Below, in pieces: positions 28,057-37,400 of a stretch of 64,000 nucleotides of DNA. Numbering within the stretch: the first letter of the stretch is position 1; each line of letters begins with the position of its first letter. The notes below the pieces were generated by a model. That model searched no databases. It was not told the DNA's origin and saw nothing but the letters and a program-made list of their open reading frames with translations. The translations under genes were made by a program, and so were the position numbers. Origin of the DNA: Kolteria novifilia (GTDB taxonomy: Bacteria; Planctomycetota; Planctomycetia; Kolteriales; Kolteriaceae); contig CP036279.1 of NCBI GenBank assembly GCA_007748055.1, positions 7,192,001 through 7,256,000 on the forward strand, in the 5' to 3' direction.

Positions 28057-29160
28057 CTATGCCACCCTCATGACACTTCCTGGAACCTCCGGGCGGCCGG
28101 TGTCGGCACTGCGGAGGGCGGCGAAGCAGAAGGCGAGTGACTCAAGATTGCCGCGGGCGCCGTTGGTTGGCTCGCGGTTCTCTTCGATCGCGCAAAGAAG
28201 CTCGCCCATCGTCCCTTGAAAGCCGCTGGTGAACCAGTCCCCGTCGAGGGCTGGAGCGGCGACGCCCTCCGTCGTCCAGAGCCCGACCGATTGCTCGTTG
28301 AGTTCCGGCCCAAAGGCCCTGAGCGTCCCCAACTCGCCGGCGACCACGGTGCGATCCTCTTGACCGAAGCGAACCTGAGCGTTGAACGACATCCGCACCT
28401 GCGCCCCATCGGCCTCGGCGACGACGTGAGCCAACAGCGGCGGCTTCATTGCCTGCGATGACGAGCGTGCGACACTGGCGAAGACGCGATGGGGACTCCT
28501 CCCGCCGAGGAACCGGGTGGCGATATCGAACCAATGGATCCCGAAGTCGTAGAGGACGAGGTGGTGAATCTCTTCGAACGCCGTGCCCGCGGTCCAGGTG
28601 TGATCCCAGTGCAGGACGAAATCGATACTCGAGACCCGCCCGACGGTCCCCGCGTCAATCGCCCGCCCAAGATACGCGAAGTGCGGGGCCCAGCGGCCGT
28701 TCTGGTTGACGGCGAGCTTGCGTCCCCGTCGCTCGGCCAGATCGACGAGACGTTTGCCCTCCTCGAGATCGGTGACGAAGGGCTTCTGACTCAGGACGTG
28801 CTTGTCGGCCTTGAGTGCCGCCTCCATGACACCGACCCTTGGCGCGGGCGGGATCGCGAGGTCGACCACCTCGATGTCGTCGCGTCGTAGAAGCTCCCGA
28901 TAGTCGTCAGTGACGTCGGCGTCGGGAAAGAATTCGTCGCGCCGCCGCTCGGCCTTGGTTCGGTCGCGACTACAAATCGCCACGACCTCGAGACCCATCT
29001 CTCGGTATGCGGCGAGGTGATAGCCGCTGATCCCGCCGCAACCGATGAGTCCGATCTTCGGCGAGTAGCGATTCGGGCGCGGCGGCTGGTAGTCGAGCTT
29101 CGGCGCGGGGACGGCTTCACCGCTCTCAACGTTCGCGAGGCCGTACGTCGTCTCCGCCAT
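28057..29160 (-). CDS. Gfo/Idh/MocA family oxidoreductase
   Basis: This 367-residue NAD(P)-dependent oxidoreductase has the nucleotide-binding GLIGCGGISGYH near residues 37-48 and the second-strand basic segment AICSRDRTKA. The usual EKP motif reads SQKP here, keeping the catalytic-site lysine and proline but not the glutamate. The later NQNGRWAP, the Asp/His region (YDFGIHWFDIATRF) and the alpha/beta C-terminal domain are normal for the family. Members act on sugars, inositols or sugar-amines; the substrate cannot be read. No signal peptide is visible. The gene is 48 bp downstream of a second, distant family member in the same orientation. Confidence 0.85.
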   Translation of the reverse strand: MAETTYGLANVESGEAVPAPKLDYQPPRPNRYSPKIGLIGCGGISGYHLAAYREMGLEVVAICSRDRTKAERRRDEFFPDADVTDDYRELLRRDDIEVVDLAIPPAPRVGVMEAALKADKHVLSQKPFVTDLEEGKRLVDLAERRGRKLAVNQNGRWAPHFAYLGRAIDAGTVGRVSSIDFVLHWDHTWTAGTAFEEIHHLVLYDFGIHWFDIATRFLGGRSPHRVFASVARSSSQAMKPPLLAHVVAEADGAQVRMSFNAQVRFGQEDRTVVAGELGTLRAFGPELNEQSVGLWTTEGVAAPALDGDWFTSGFQGTMGELLCAIEENREPTNGARGNLESLAFCFAALRSADTGRPEVPGSVMRVA

Positions 29161-29208
29161 GGCGCGAACTCCTCATTCAATCTGGCGACGAGTCGGTCAT
29201 GTCATCGC

Positions 29209-30285
29209 CTACCCCATCAGCGGCAGGACACGGCCCTCCTCGGCGCTACGGACGGCGGTATCGACGATCTGCTGGCCGATGCGCGAGAGCTCCGGCGACA
29301 AGGGGCCTTCGACCGGCACGTCGCGTTCGAGACAGTCGATTAGGTACTGCACGGGATTCTGATGCGGAGTCTCGAGGGAATCAACGGCTACCTCCCGCCC
29401 CTCGGGATGATCCGCCGTCTGAACGCGAATCGTCGCCTCCTTGTCGAAGCTGCTGATCGTCCCGTCGGTGCCGACCAACACGAAACCGCACTTCGGTTGC
29501 GGCTGATGGGTCCATGGATCGGTGAACGTTCCCCAACGGGTTTCGAACTTCGACAGGCCAAAGGCGTAGCGAGCGATGGTGACGCTGTGCTCGTCGACCT
29601 CGAGGCCGTCGGGACGATCGGCCATCGCCACTACCTCGATCGGCTTGGCCCCGCCCAGGAACCATGTTCCGAGCGTGACGCCGTAGCCGAGATAGTCGAG
29701 CAGCGAGCCGCCGCCGGCGGACCTTTGGTAGAACCAGCTCGAGGGCTTCTCCCGCTCGACCTCGTCGGCGGTCCGTTCGATCTTGTCGGCGGTATGCCAA
29801 AGCGGACCACGATTGCCGTCGTAGTAGTGCACTTCGAGGACACGACCGATCGTTCCCTCGTCAACGAGCCGCTTGGCGGTGCGGTGCGAGGGATACCAAA
29901 CCATCGGCCAGTTGATCGCGAGCTTGGCGCCATGCCGTTGACACGCCGCGACCATGCGATCGGCTTCCTCGAGCGAGGCGGCGAAGGGCTTCTCCATCAG
30001 GATTGGCTTGCCGTAGGGAGCCAGTCGTTCCGTCCAATCGCCGTGGGCCGCCGTCGCCGGACAGAGGAGGATCAGGTCGGGATCGGCCGCCTCCATGCAC
30101 GCGGCCACATCGGTGAAGACGCGATCTTGGGGGAGGGAGAACTGGGCGATCGCGTCCTTCATGCGCGACGGGGTCTCGTCGCAAACGCCGACGATCTCGC
30201 ACGCGGGGTGCTCGAACGCCATCCGCAGGTTATCGCCGATGTGCATGTGATCGAAATTGATGCCGACGACGCGATACTTGGCCAC
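29209..30285 (-). CDS. Gfo/Idh/MocA family oxidoreductase
   Basis: This 358-residue protein has a slightly atypical nucleotide site (VVGINFDHMHIGD at residues 6-18, with His/Asp in place of part of the Gly-rich loop) but a canonical MEKPFA motif near residue 97. The family C-terminal domain includes GGGSLLDYLGYG near residue 192. It differs enough from its neighbour at 28057-29160 that the two should act on different substrates or steps. It lies 88 bp downstream of the DUF11-type gene, and the three minus-strand genes could be one transcript. The substrate is unknown. Confidence 0.84.
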   Translation of the reverse strand: MAKYRVVGINFDHMHIGDNLRMAFEHPACEIVGVCDETPSRMKDAIAQFSLPQDRVFTDVAACMEAADPDLILLCPATAAHGDWTERLAPYGKPILMEKPFAASLEEADRMVAACQRHGAKLAINWPMVWYPSHRTAKRLVDEGTIGRVLEVHYYDGNRGPLWHTADKIERTADEVEREKPSSWFYQRSAGGGSLLDYLGYGVTLGTWFLGGAKPIEVVAMADRPDGLEVDEHSVTIARYAFGLSKFETRWGTFTDPWTHQPQPKCGFVLVGTDGTISSFDKEATIRVQTADHPEGREVAVDSLETPHQNPVQYLIDCLERDVPVEGPLSPELSRIGQQIVDTAVRSAEEGRVLPLMG

Positions 30286-30373
30286 CAGAACGTCTCCCGA
30301 GCTTGGAGCAGGTCTCCTTTCGGGACATTCTCTCGAAACACCGGGGTGGTTGCTAGCGACTCGCGTGGGAAGC

Positions 30374-32038
30374 CTAGAAGTCGCTGTAGATCTTGGTCGG
30401 TTCTTCGGAGATGATCGGCCGGCTCATCTCGTCGGTTTGAGCCGAGACGCGAAGACGGGCATCCCCCTTGCGCTGAGCGACGACCTTGATTCGGTAGACC
30501 AACTCGCCGGTCGGCTCGAGCTGCGGCACCGGCTCGAACGCGAGGATGTTCTGGTAGGCCTTGTTGTTGCTCGGACCGTCGGCGGCGACCGCTTTGAGTT
30601 CCGGCGACATCGTCATCGAGACGCGGACGTTGGTCGCGGGAAGGGTCCCCTCGTTGAGCAAGCGAACCTCGTAGATCGTCTCCTTGCCCGACTCGATCGG
30701 ATCGTCGAGATCGTCGATATGGATCGCGAGCCGCGAGGTGCCGCGCACCTTGGTGGCCAACTCGGTCTTGGCGTAGGTCTCGCCAAAGGCCCGCAGCACC
30801 GCTTGGCACTGCTGATCGCCCATCGCGGTCGGCACGCCGGTCAACGACAGGGTCGTGGTCTCCCCGGCGTCGATGTTGCCGAGCTTCCAGTGAACGACTT
30901 CCTTCTTGTCATCGACTTGGCCACCGTTGGAGGCTTTCTCGAACGAGATTCCCTTGGGAACATCGACTTTCAGTTCCACCTCCTCGGCGGCGCGAGCCCC
31001 TTCGTTGCGGATGGTGAACTGGAACGTGCAGGGGCGGTTGAGGTAGCGAAAGCGGGGACCGTTCGCGGAAAGCGAGAGCTTCGTCTTGCGGATGTGGAGC
31101 TTGACGGACTTCTCGACCGGAGCGAGTTCATCGGCGTGCACCGCGAACGTGTTGGCGATCTCGCCCGCCTCGGTCGGGGTGACGGAAAGGGTTGTCGACC
31201 GCTCCTCGCCGGCCTCGATGCGACCGAGCACATTCTCCAGTTCCGGCCCGTAGGGATGCGCCAGGGTCGCGGGTAACACGTCGCGAAGGATGACTCCCTC
31301 GGCCGCGATGTTGCCGGTGTTCTTGACAGTGACTTCGAACGGCATCTCGTCACCGACCGATCCCTTCTCGGGCCCCTCGACGGTCAGTTCCAGGCGAGGT
31401 TGCAAGATGGTCATCTCGGTGATCACCTCGGTCTCGTAGCGAAGTCGGGTGCGACTGGCGGTGAGGAAGCGACCCTCGCCATGCGTCGCCTTGACCTTGA
31501 GCTCGACCCGCTTTTCTTGTCCTGGCTCGAGACGCGTGATGGTCCATTCGAGGGTGTGATCGGTGAGCTTGCCGGGCGGGTTGCTCTCGAGGACGACCAC
31601 GCCTTGCGGGACTTCATTGATCAAGCTGATCTCGGTGGCCGCGAGGTCGCCGCGATTGTGCAGGATGAATTCGATGTTGGTCGCCTGGCCGGCACGGAGT
31701 TGCCGCGGGAGTCGTTGTTCGAGTTCGACGAGAGGACGGATACGGCTGCCACCGGGAGACGTCGACTCACTCTTCGCCCGTGCGGAGGGAATGGCGACGC
31801 CCGACGTGAGGGTCTTGCCGATGGCTTCGGCGGTTGGCATCGCGTCGGCCCCCTGGGCCATCGCCGGACGGATCGCGGCATCGGCGTCGTAAGGTGGCAG
31901 CGCGGACCGACCCGTGGGATCGGCGGCATCGAAGGCCACCGGCCGGGGAGGAACATCCTGCGCCATCGCGACGGCGGGACACAGCATCAAGACCAAGGCT
32001 GCGAACGCGTTTCGTGCCGACACCGACTTGCCATCCAT
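30374..32038 (-). CDS. Exported DUF11-type repeat protein
   Basis: This 554-residue protein has a signal peptide (FAALVLMLCPAVAMA, cleavage near residue 27 before QDVPP). An in-frame ATG nine bases upstream (32047) is possible, but the one at 32038 has AGGA at better spacing. After a low-complexity linker the chain consists of four or five Ig-like DUF11/CARDB repeats of about 100 residues. These show the usual signatures: NIEFILHNRGDLAATEI, PFEVTVKNTGNIAAEGV, QFTIRNEGARAAEEV and YEVRLLNEGTLPATNV. Such proteins are secreted or surface structural/adhesive proteins in planctomycetes. No anchor is visible at the C-terminus. The function is not known. Confidence 0.8.
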   Translation of the reverse strand: MDGKSVSARNAFAALVLMLCPAVAMAQDVPPRPVAFDAADPTGRSALPPYDADAAIRPAMAQGADAMPTAEAIGKTLTSGVAIPSARAKSESTSPGGSRIRPLVELEQRLPRQLRAGQATNIEFILHNRGDLAATEISLINEVPQGVVVLESNPPGKLTDHTLEWTITRLEPGQEKRVELKVKATHGEGRFLTASRTRLRYETEVITEMTILQPRLELTVEGPEKGSVGDEMPFEVTVKNTGNIAAEGVILRDVLPATLAHPYGPELENVLGRIEAGEERSTTLSVTPTEAGEIANTFAVHADELAPVEKSVKLHIRKTKLSLSANGPRFRYLNRPCTFQFTIRNEGARAAEEVELKVDVPKGISFEKASNGGQVDDKKEVVHWKLGNIDAGETTTLSLTGVPTAMGDQQCQAVLRAFGETYAKTELATKVRGTSRLAIHIDDLDDPIESGKETIYEVRLLNEGTLPATNVRVSMTMSPELKAVAADGPSNNKAYQNILAFEPVPQLEPTGELVYRIKVVAQRKGDARLRVSAQTDEMSRPIISEEPTKIYSDF

Positions 32039-32454
32039 AACGGTCATCCTTCGCTTCGGCGGGGAGAGCGATCCCCCGATCGATCAAGGCCGCCCCACGA
32101 GCGGCCCCTTGGACCGCTCCGAGTTCGCCCTTTGCGCGATTCCTCTCGCGACGAATCTTCGCCGGGGCCTCGGAGCGGAAGGCTCGCGGATTCCCCAGAA
32201 GTCATGCCGGATAAAGGGATGCGGCAAAGTGGTCAAGCCAACTTTCCCCGTGCGGGGACTCGCCCACTGATGCATTTGAATTCTCGGGTGCCACTGCTGG
32301 CCAGTCAGTGCCAATGAGTTAGGGCCATACCAACACCAAGTTCACGTTGGAACAGAGCACTCGGCTGGGGCCATTCCCACAAGGCGTGCCGGAGCGAAAC
32401 GTTGCCTCCGGCGCACGGAAAATCGTCACGAATCGCACCACCGGTCGACTCGGC
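32039..32454. repeat. Intergenic region with degenerate palindrome copy 4
   Basis: No gene seen. At 32292-32310 the arms CACTG and CAGTG surround CTGGCCAGT, a decayed copy of the CTGGCTG palindrome. Near 32390 another inverted pair GCCGGAG/CTCCGGC occurs. The divergent promoter of tetR lies just to the right. Confidence 0.4.
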
Positions 32455-32483
32455 TTGACAAGTCGAGACGACTGGTCTAATAT
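32455..32483 (+). promoter_or_regulatory. tetR promoter with operator dyad in the spacer
   Basis: TTGACA (32455-32460) and TAATAT (32478-32483) are separated by 17 bp, a near-ideal sigma-70 promoter. The spacer and -10 contain GAGACGACTGGTCTAAT (32465-32481). Its complement has the dyad AGAC-N5-GTCT. The same 17-mer with one change lies at 33110-33126 after tetR, in front of the efflux genes. Confidence 0.75.
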
Positions 32484-32506
32484 TGGTTCACGATGAGGGA
32501 CTTTCC

Positions 32507-33088
32507 ATGAGCGCTGAAACGCGCGACCGTATCATTCAGGCCGGGAACCAAGCCATGCTCGAAAAGAGCTACAATGGCGCCGGTCTCAACGAAATTCTCA
32601 AAATCGCTGGCGTGCCCAAAGGCTCCTTCTACCACCACTTTGCGTCGAAGGAGGACCTCGGCGTCTGCATCGTCAACCAGTGCGCCGACGAGCATACCCA
32701 GCGCCTCCGGGCATTCTTCTCCGAGCCGAACAAGACCCCACTGGAACGACTTCGCAGCAAGTTCGAGTGGGGACGCACCTATCTGATCGAGAACGGCTAC
32801 ACCGTCGAATGCCTTATCTTTAAGCTAGCCATGGAGTTAGCGACTCTGAGCGACCCGGTGCGGGCGTCGATCCGCTGCGCCATGGACCAGTGGCGAAGTC
32901 TGACGGCGCAGTGCATCCGCGAGGCCCAACACTTGGGGGAGATCCCTGAGCATCACGACCCCGAAGCGTTGGCCGATTTCATGATCGCGGCGTGGGAGGG
33001 TGTCTTCCTCCGGGTGCAAGTCGACCGCGAGATTCGCGCGGCCGACGACTTCCTGCACTTTATTTTTGAATGCTTGCTCGCGAAATAG
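32507..33088 (+). CDS. TetR/AcrR-family transcriptional regulator
   Basis: This 193-residue repressor starts at 32507 after GAGGG. The N-terminal helix-turn-helix (GLNEILKIAGVPKGSFYHHF, residues 26-45) is canonical, including the YHHF recognition-helix end and SKEDL. The C-terminal ligand domain resembles the AcuR/NemR-like group (ending FLHFIFECLL). It is transcribed from a strong promoter that contains the operator-like dyad, so it should repress itself. The same dyad precedes the adaptor/RND genes downstream, which it most likely controls. The ligand is unknown but is probably a substrate of the pump. Confidence 0.88.
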   Translation: MSAETRDRIIQAGNQAMLEKSYNGAGLNEILKIAGVPKGSFYHHFASKEDLGVCIVNQCADEHTQRLRAFFSEPNKTPLERLRSKFEWGRTYLIENGYTVECLIFKLAMELATLSDPVRASIRCAMDQWRSLTAQCIREAQHLGEIPEHHDPEALADFMIAAWEGVFLRVQVDREIRAADDFLHFIFECLLAK

Positions 33089-33109
33089 ACTGATTTTTTC
33101 GCGAACCTT

Positions 33110-33126
33110 GAGACGACTAGTCTAAT
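33110..33126 (+). promoter_or_regulatory. Second TetR operator-like site, upstream of efflux operon
   Basis: GAGACGACTAGTCTAAT differs from the tetR promoter site at 32465 by one base. It lies 21 bp after the tetR stop and 107 bp before the adaptor start. The core GACTAGTC is itself palindromic. No equally clear -35/-10 pair is visible here. Confidence 0.65.
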
Positions 33127-33232
33127 CGTCACTAGTGTGTTGCCGGAAGCCAACGGGCGGAGACCGCCGGGTCCTGAGCCCTTCCTGCGAACACTCTTTC
33201 GCTAATCCCGTCGTCGGGGGGAGTTTCCTATC

Positions 33233-34393
33233 GTGCCATCACCGATCCATCGCGTCACGCCGTTGGCGATACTCGTCATCGTTGCCCTCTCGACCACCAC
33301 CCTCGCCCAGCCAACCGCCCACGTGCGCACCGCCAAGGTCCTCAAGGAAAAGGTTCAGGAACATCAGCGCGTCACCGGAACCCTGCGGGCCCTCTCACGC
33401 GGCAATGTCGCCGGGCTCGAGGATGGCCGCGTCACCGAAGTCACCGTCCGCGAGGGAGCCCACGTAAAGAAAGGGGACGTCCTCGCCCGGATCGACGATC
33501 GCCGACTCGAGGCGATGCTCCACGAGTCCGAAGCGATGTACGCCACGACCGAAGCCCTGATCACCCAGCGAGAAGCCGAGGAGATGAAAGCCAACCAGGA
33601 CGTCGGCCGAGCCCGACTCCTCTTTGAGAAAAAGGCATTCTCCCCCGAGGAGCTCGACCACGCGACCGCCGAGTACAAGATCGCCGAGGCCCAGCTCAAC
33701 GCCGCCAAGCGACAACTCCATCAGATCAAGAGCCAGCAAGAACTCCTGCGCATCCGTCTTGACGACACCGTCATCCGCGCCCCCTTCGACGGCCGCATCG
33801 TCGAACGTCACACCGAGCCTGGCGAATGGCTTCGCGCCGGCGACCCGATCGTGACCTTGGTCTCCACCGGCAAGATCGACGCGTGGCTCGAGGTTCCCGA
33901 ACGCTACAGCGAGAGTCTCTCGCGCGACGTCAACGATGTCTTCGTTAGCATCGCCGCGACCGGCGAGCGCGTCCCCGCGATTCAAACGAAGCGAATTCCC
34001 CAAGTTCACCCGCGCACGCGGACCTTCTCTTTCGTCGTCGAACTCGACGACCAAGAGGGCGAACTGACGACGGGCATGTCGGTGACCGCATGGATCCCCA
34101 CGGGAACCAAGGCCCCTCGGCTCACCATCCCGCGTTCGGCCATCATCCGTAGCGACCGAAGGGCCTATGTCTTCAAGGCCGCCCCCGACGGCGAGAGCGG
34201 CCACACCGCGGTCCAGACTCCCGTCACGGTCCTCTTCGAATCGGGGGATCGTGCCGCGATCGAGAGCGGCAACCTCCAGGAAGGGGACTTCGTGATCGTC
34301 GAGGGCAACGAGCGCATCATCCCAGGCAGTCGCGTCGAGTTCACCTATCAGCCCGGTCAAGAACCCCAGCTCGCCACGCTGAAGGATCGTTAG
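33233..34393 (+). CDS. RND efflux periplasmic adaptor subunit
   Basis: This 386-residue HlyD/AcrA-type adaptor starts with GTG at 33233 after GGGGGGAG. A signal peptide (LAILVIVALSTTTLAQ) is followed by the lipoyl half with EDGRVTEVTVREGAHVKKG near residues 63-81, a coiled-coil hairpin (about residues 100-175), the returning lipoyl motif VIRAPFDGRIVERH, a beta-barrel and a membrane-proximal domain. No lipobox is present, unlike the adaptor at 10219. It is 103 bp upstream of an RND gene and should form a pump with it. No outer-membrane channel gene is in this operon, so a channel encoded elsewhere would be shared. Confidence 0.88.
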   Translation: MPSPIHRVTPLAILVIVALSTTTLAQPTAHVRTAKVLKEKVQEHQRVTGTLRALSRGNVAGLEDGRVTEVTVREGAHVKKGDVLARIDDRRLEAMLHESEAMYATTEALITQREAEEMKANQDVGRARLLFEKKAFSPEELDHATAEYKIAEAQLNAAKRQLHQIKSQQELLRIRLDDTVIRAPFDGRIVERHTEPGEWLRAGDPIVTLVSTGKIDAWLEVPERYSESLSRDVNDVFVSIAATGERVPAIQTKRIPQVHPRTRTFSFVVELDDQEGELTTGMSVTAWIPTGTKAPRLTIPRSAIIRSDRRAYVFKAAPDGESGHTAVQTPVTVLFESGDRAAIESGNLQEGDFVIVEGNERIIPGSRVEFTYQPGQEPQLATLKDR

Positions 34394-34496
34394 GACGCTG
34401 ATCCATTTGGATGTTCGGGTGACACCGGGCCCGGAGTCACGCAGTCGCCGCTTCGGCTAGCGATCAGAGAAGTCAGGTTCGCGGAGGGACGTCGCC

Positions 34497-37400
34497 ATGA
34501 ATTTGGTCAGGATGTCGGTGCAACAGCCGATCACCATCGCCGTCGGGGTCATCCTCGCGGTGCTCGCGGGCGTGATCGCCTTTGATCGGGTGCCGGTGCA
34601 GATGGCCCCCGAGGTCGAGTCGGTCGTCATCTCGGTCGCGACCGCGTGGGAGAACGCCTCGGCCGAGGAGATCGAAAGCGACGTCATCGAGGAACAGGAA
34701 CAGCGGCTCGGCGACATCTCCGGGCTCGTCTCGATGACAAGCACCAGTCAGCCGGGGATGGGGCAGATCCGACTCGAGTTCCAAACCGGAACCGACATCG
34801 ACGACGCGATGGCGGAAGTGGACCAAAAGCTCAGCGAGGTCCCCTCCTATCCCGACGGCGTCGACGAACCGCAGATCGAGGACTACGACCCCGAGTCGGT
34901 CGACTACATCGCATGGATCGGGCTCGCCTCGACCGACCCTGACTTCGACGCGACGACGCTCTACGACTTCATGGACCGCCGACTTCGCCCTCGTTTTGAG
35001 CGCATCCCCGGCGTCTCGCAAGTCGGTATTCGTGGGGCGCGCGAGGCCGAGGTGCAAGTCCGCGTCGACCCGGTCGCCCTCGCCCAACGAGGGATCACCT
35101 ACACCGACCTCATCCAGGCGATCCAGACCAGCAACGAGAACCTCTCCGGCGGCAAGCTCGTCGACGGCAAGAACGAGGTCCGCGTTCGTTCGGTCGGCCG
35201 GGCACGCGACGCCGACTACTTCGGCAGCATGGTCGTCCGCCGGGATCCGACCGGGCCGATTTACTTGCGCGACGTCGCCGAGATCGTCTATTCGCACAAG
35301 GAGATGACCGAGTGGGTCCGCGCTCGCGGCCATCGCATGCCCTTTTTCAACTTCCTGCTCGAAAGTGGCGGCAACCTGCTCGAAACGATGGGGGCCATCA
35401 ACGCCGAGATCGAGGAGCTCAACGCTCCCGGTGGCCTGCTCGAGAAGCATGCCGAAAAGCTCGGCCTCAACGGCACCTTCGAGCTGGTCACGACCTATGA
35501 CTCGACCACCTACGTCAACGACGCGATCGGACTGGTGACCAGCAACATCCTCGTCGGCGGCTTGCTCGCGACGGTGACCCTGCTGCTCTTTCTCCGCTCG
35601 CTCAGCACGATCGGCATCATCGCGGTCGCGATCCCGATCTCGGTCATGTCGTCGGTCGTGATCCTCGTGATGCTCGGCCGATCGATGAATATCATCTCGC
35701 TGGCGGGCATGGCGTTCGCCGTCGGCATGGTCGTCGACAACGCGATCGTCGTCATCGAGAACATCTTCCGCCATCTCGAGATGCGCAAGCCCATCCGCCA
35801 GGCGACCATCGAAGGGACCAACGAGGTCGCCGGCGCCGTCCTCGCCTCGACCCTGACCACGCTGGTCGTCTTTTTCCCCATCCTGCTGATCCAGGAACAA
35901 GCCGGACAACTCTTCCGCGACATCGCCCTGGCGATCATGGCGGCGGTCGGCGTCAGCCTACTGGTTTCGATCACCGTCATCCCGGCGGCCGCGAGCCTGA
36001 TGCTCTCCGCGAAGCGCCCCGCGATTCCCAAGAGTGATCGCCTCGCCTCCAGCTCCATCGGCCGCTTCGCGCAGCGGGCCTGGCAGTGGCTCCGCGCCGT
36101 CTCGGATCTCCCGCGCATCGTCAGCGGTATCGTCTACCGACTTACCGACGGCTGGGTCGTCCGGCTCTCGGTCATCGCGACGTTCCTCGGCTTGACCTTC
36201 GTCGGCATCTGGTGGCTCATGCCTCCAATCGACTACCTACCCAAGGGCAACCGCAACATCGTCCTGGGAATCCTGATCCCGCCGCCCGGCTACAGCATGG
36301 ACCAACTCTCCACGATTGGCAACCGGATGGAAGAGCGCGTCCGGCCAGCTTGGGAGATCGCCGGCCCGCAATTCGGCGCCGAGAAGTACGACGACCGGGA
36401 GGGCGACATCGAGGACCGCCGCGTTCCCCTTCCGGTCGGCCCCGGGACGGATGCCGAAGTCCTTCCTCCCCCCGTCGAACACTACTTCCTCGTCGCCTGG
36501 GACGGCATGGTCTTCCAAGTCGCCATCTCCCAGGACAAGAAGAAGGTGGTCGACGCGCTGCCCCTGCTCAATCACGCGGTCGCCGGAGAGGCCGCGCCCG
36601 ACGTCATCGCCTTCGCCTTCCAAGCGCCCCTCTTTCAAACCGGCGGCACGACGGGGTCGGCCATCAAGATCGATATCGCCGGGGACGACTTGCCCACCGT
36701 CAGCCAGTCGGCGGGCGCTCTGTTGATGAGACTCTTCAGTAAGTTCGGGCCGACGAGCGTGACGCCAGAGCCGGCGAACTTCTCGCTGCCGACACCCGAG
36801 CTGCGCGTCATTCCCAACGACGAGCGACTCCGCGACGTGGGCATGAACCGGCGCGACGTCGGCTTGGCGGTCGCGGCCAGCGGCGACGGGATCATCCTCC
36901 CGCGCGAGTTCCAAGTCGGCGGCGAACTCAAGGACCTCAAGATCATCACCAAGGAAGCGCTCGCGGAACATCCCATCGACGCGATGCTACAAGCTCCGAT
37001 CGCGACCCCCGGCGGTCGCGTGCTCGACCTTCAGAGCATCGCCGAGGTCGAACGCGTTCGCGTCGCCGACCAGATCAAGCACGTCGACCGCCAGCGGGCC
37101 GTGACCCTCCAGTTCACCCCCCCGCCGGGGCTTCCACTCCAGGACGCCATCGATGAGATCAACGCCGCCGTCGCCGACCTCCGCGCCTCGGGGGCGATCT
37201 CGCCGAGCGTCGAGATCAACCTCGCCGGTTCCGCCGGCAAGCTCAACGAGATCAAGACCGCGCTCTTGGGCGACGGAACGGTCCTGGGAACGATCACCAG
37301 TTCGCTCTTTCTCGCGTTCCTGGTGGTCTACCTCCTGATGGTGGTGCTCTTCCAGAGTTGGGTCTATCCGTTGGTCATCATGGTGAGCGTTCCGCTGGCG

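Noticed and set aside
27938-28073. Possible sixth paralogue starting in ATGAGTGA
   Set aside because: Only 44 codons, no membrane segment or family motif, and it runs into a palindromic repeat.
34473-35909. 478-codon minus-strand frame opposite the RND gene
   Set aside because: It is a high-GC shadow of 34497-37928, with Asp/Arg/His-rich low-complexity translation and no family match.
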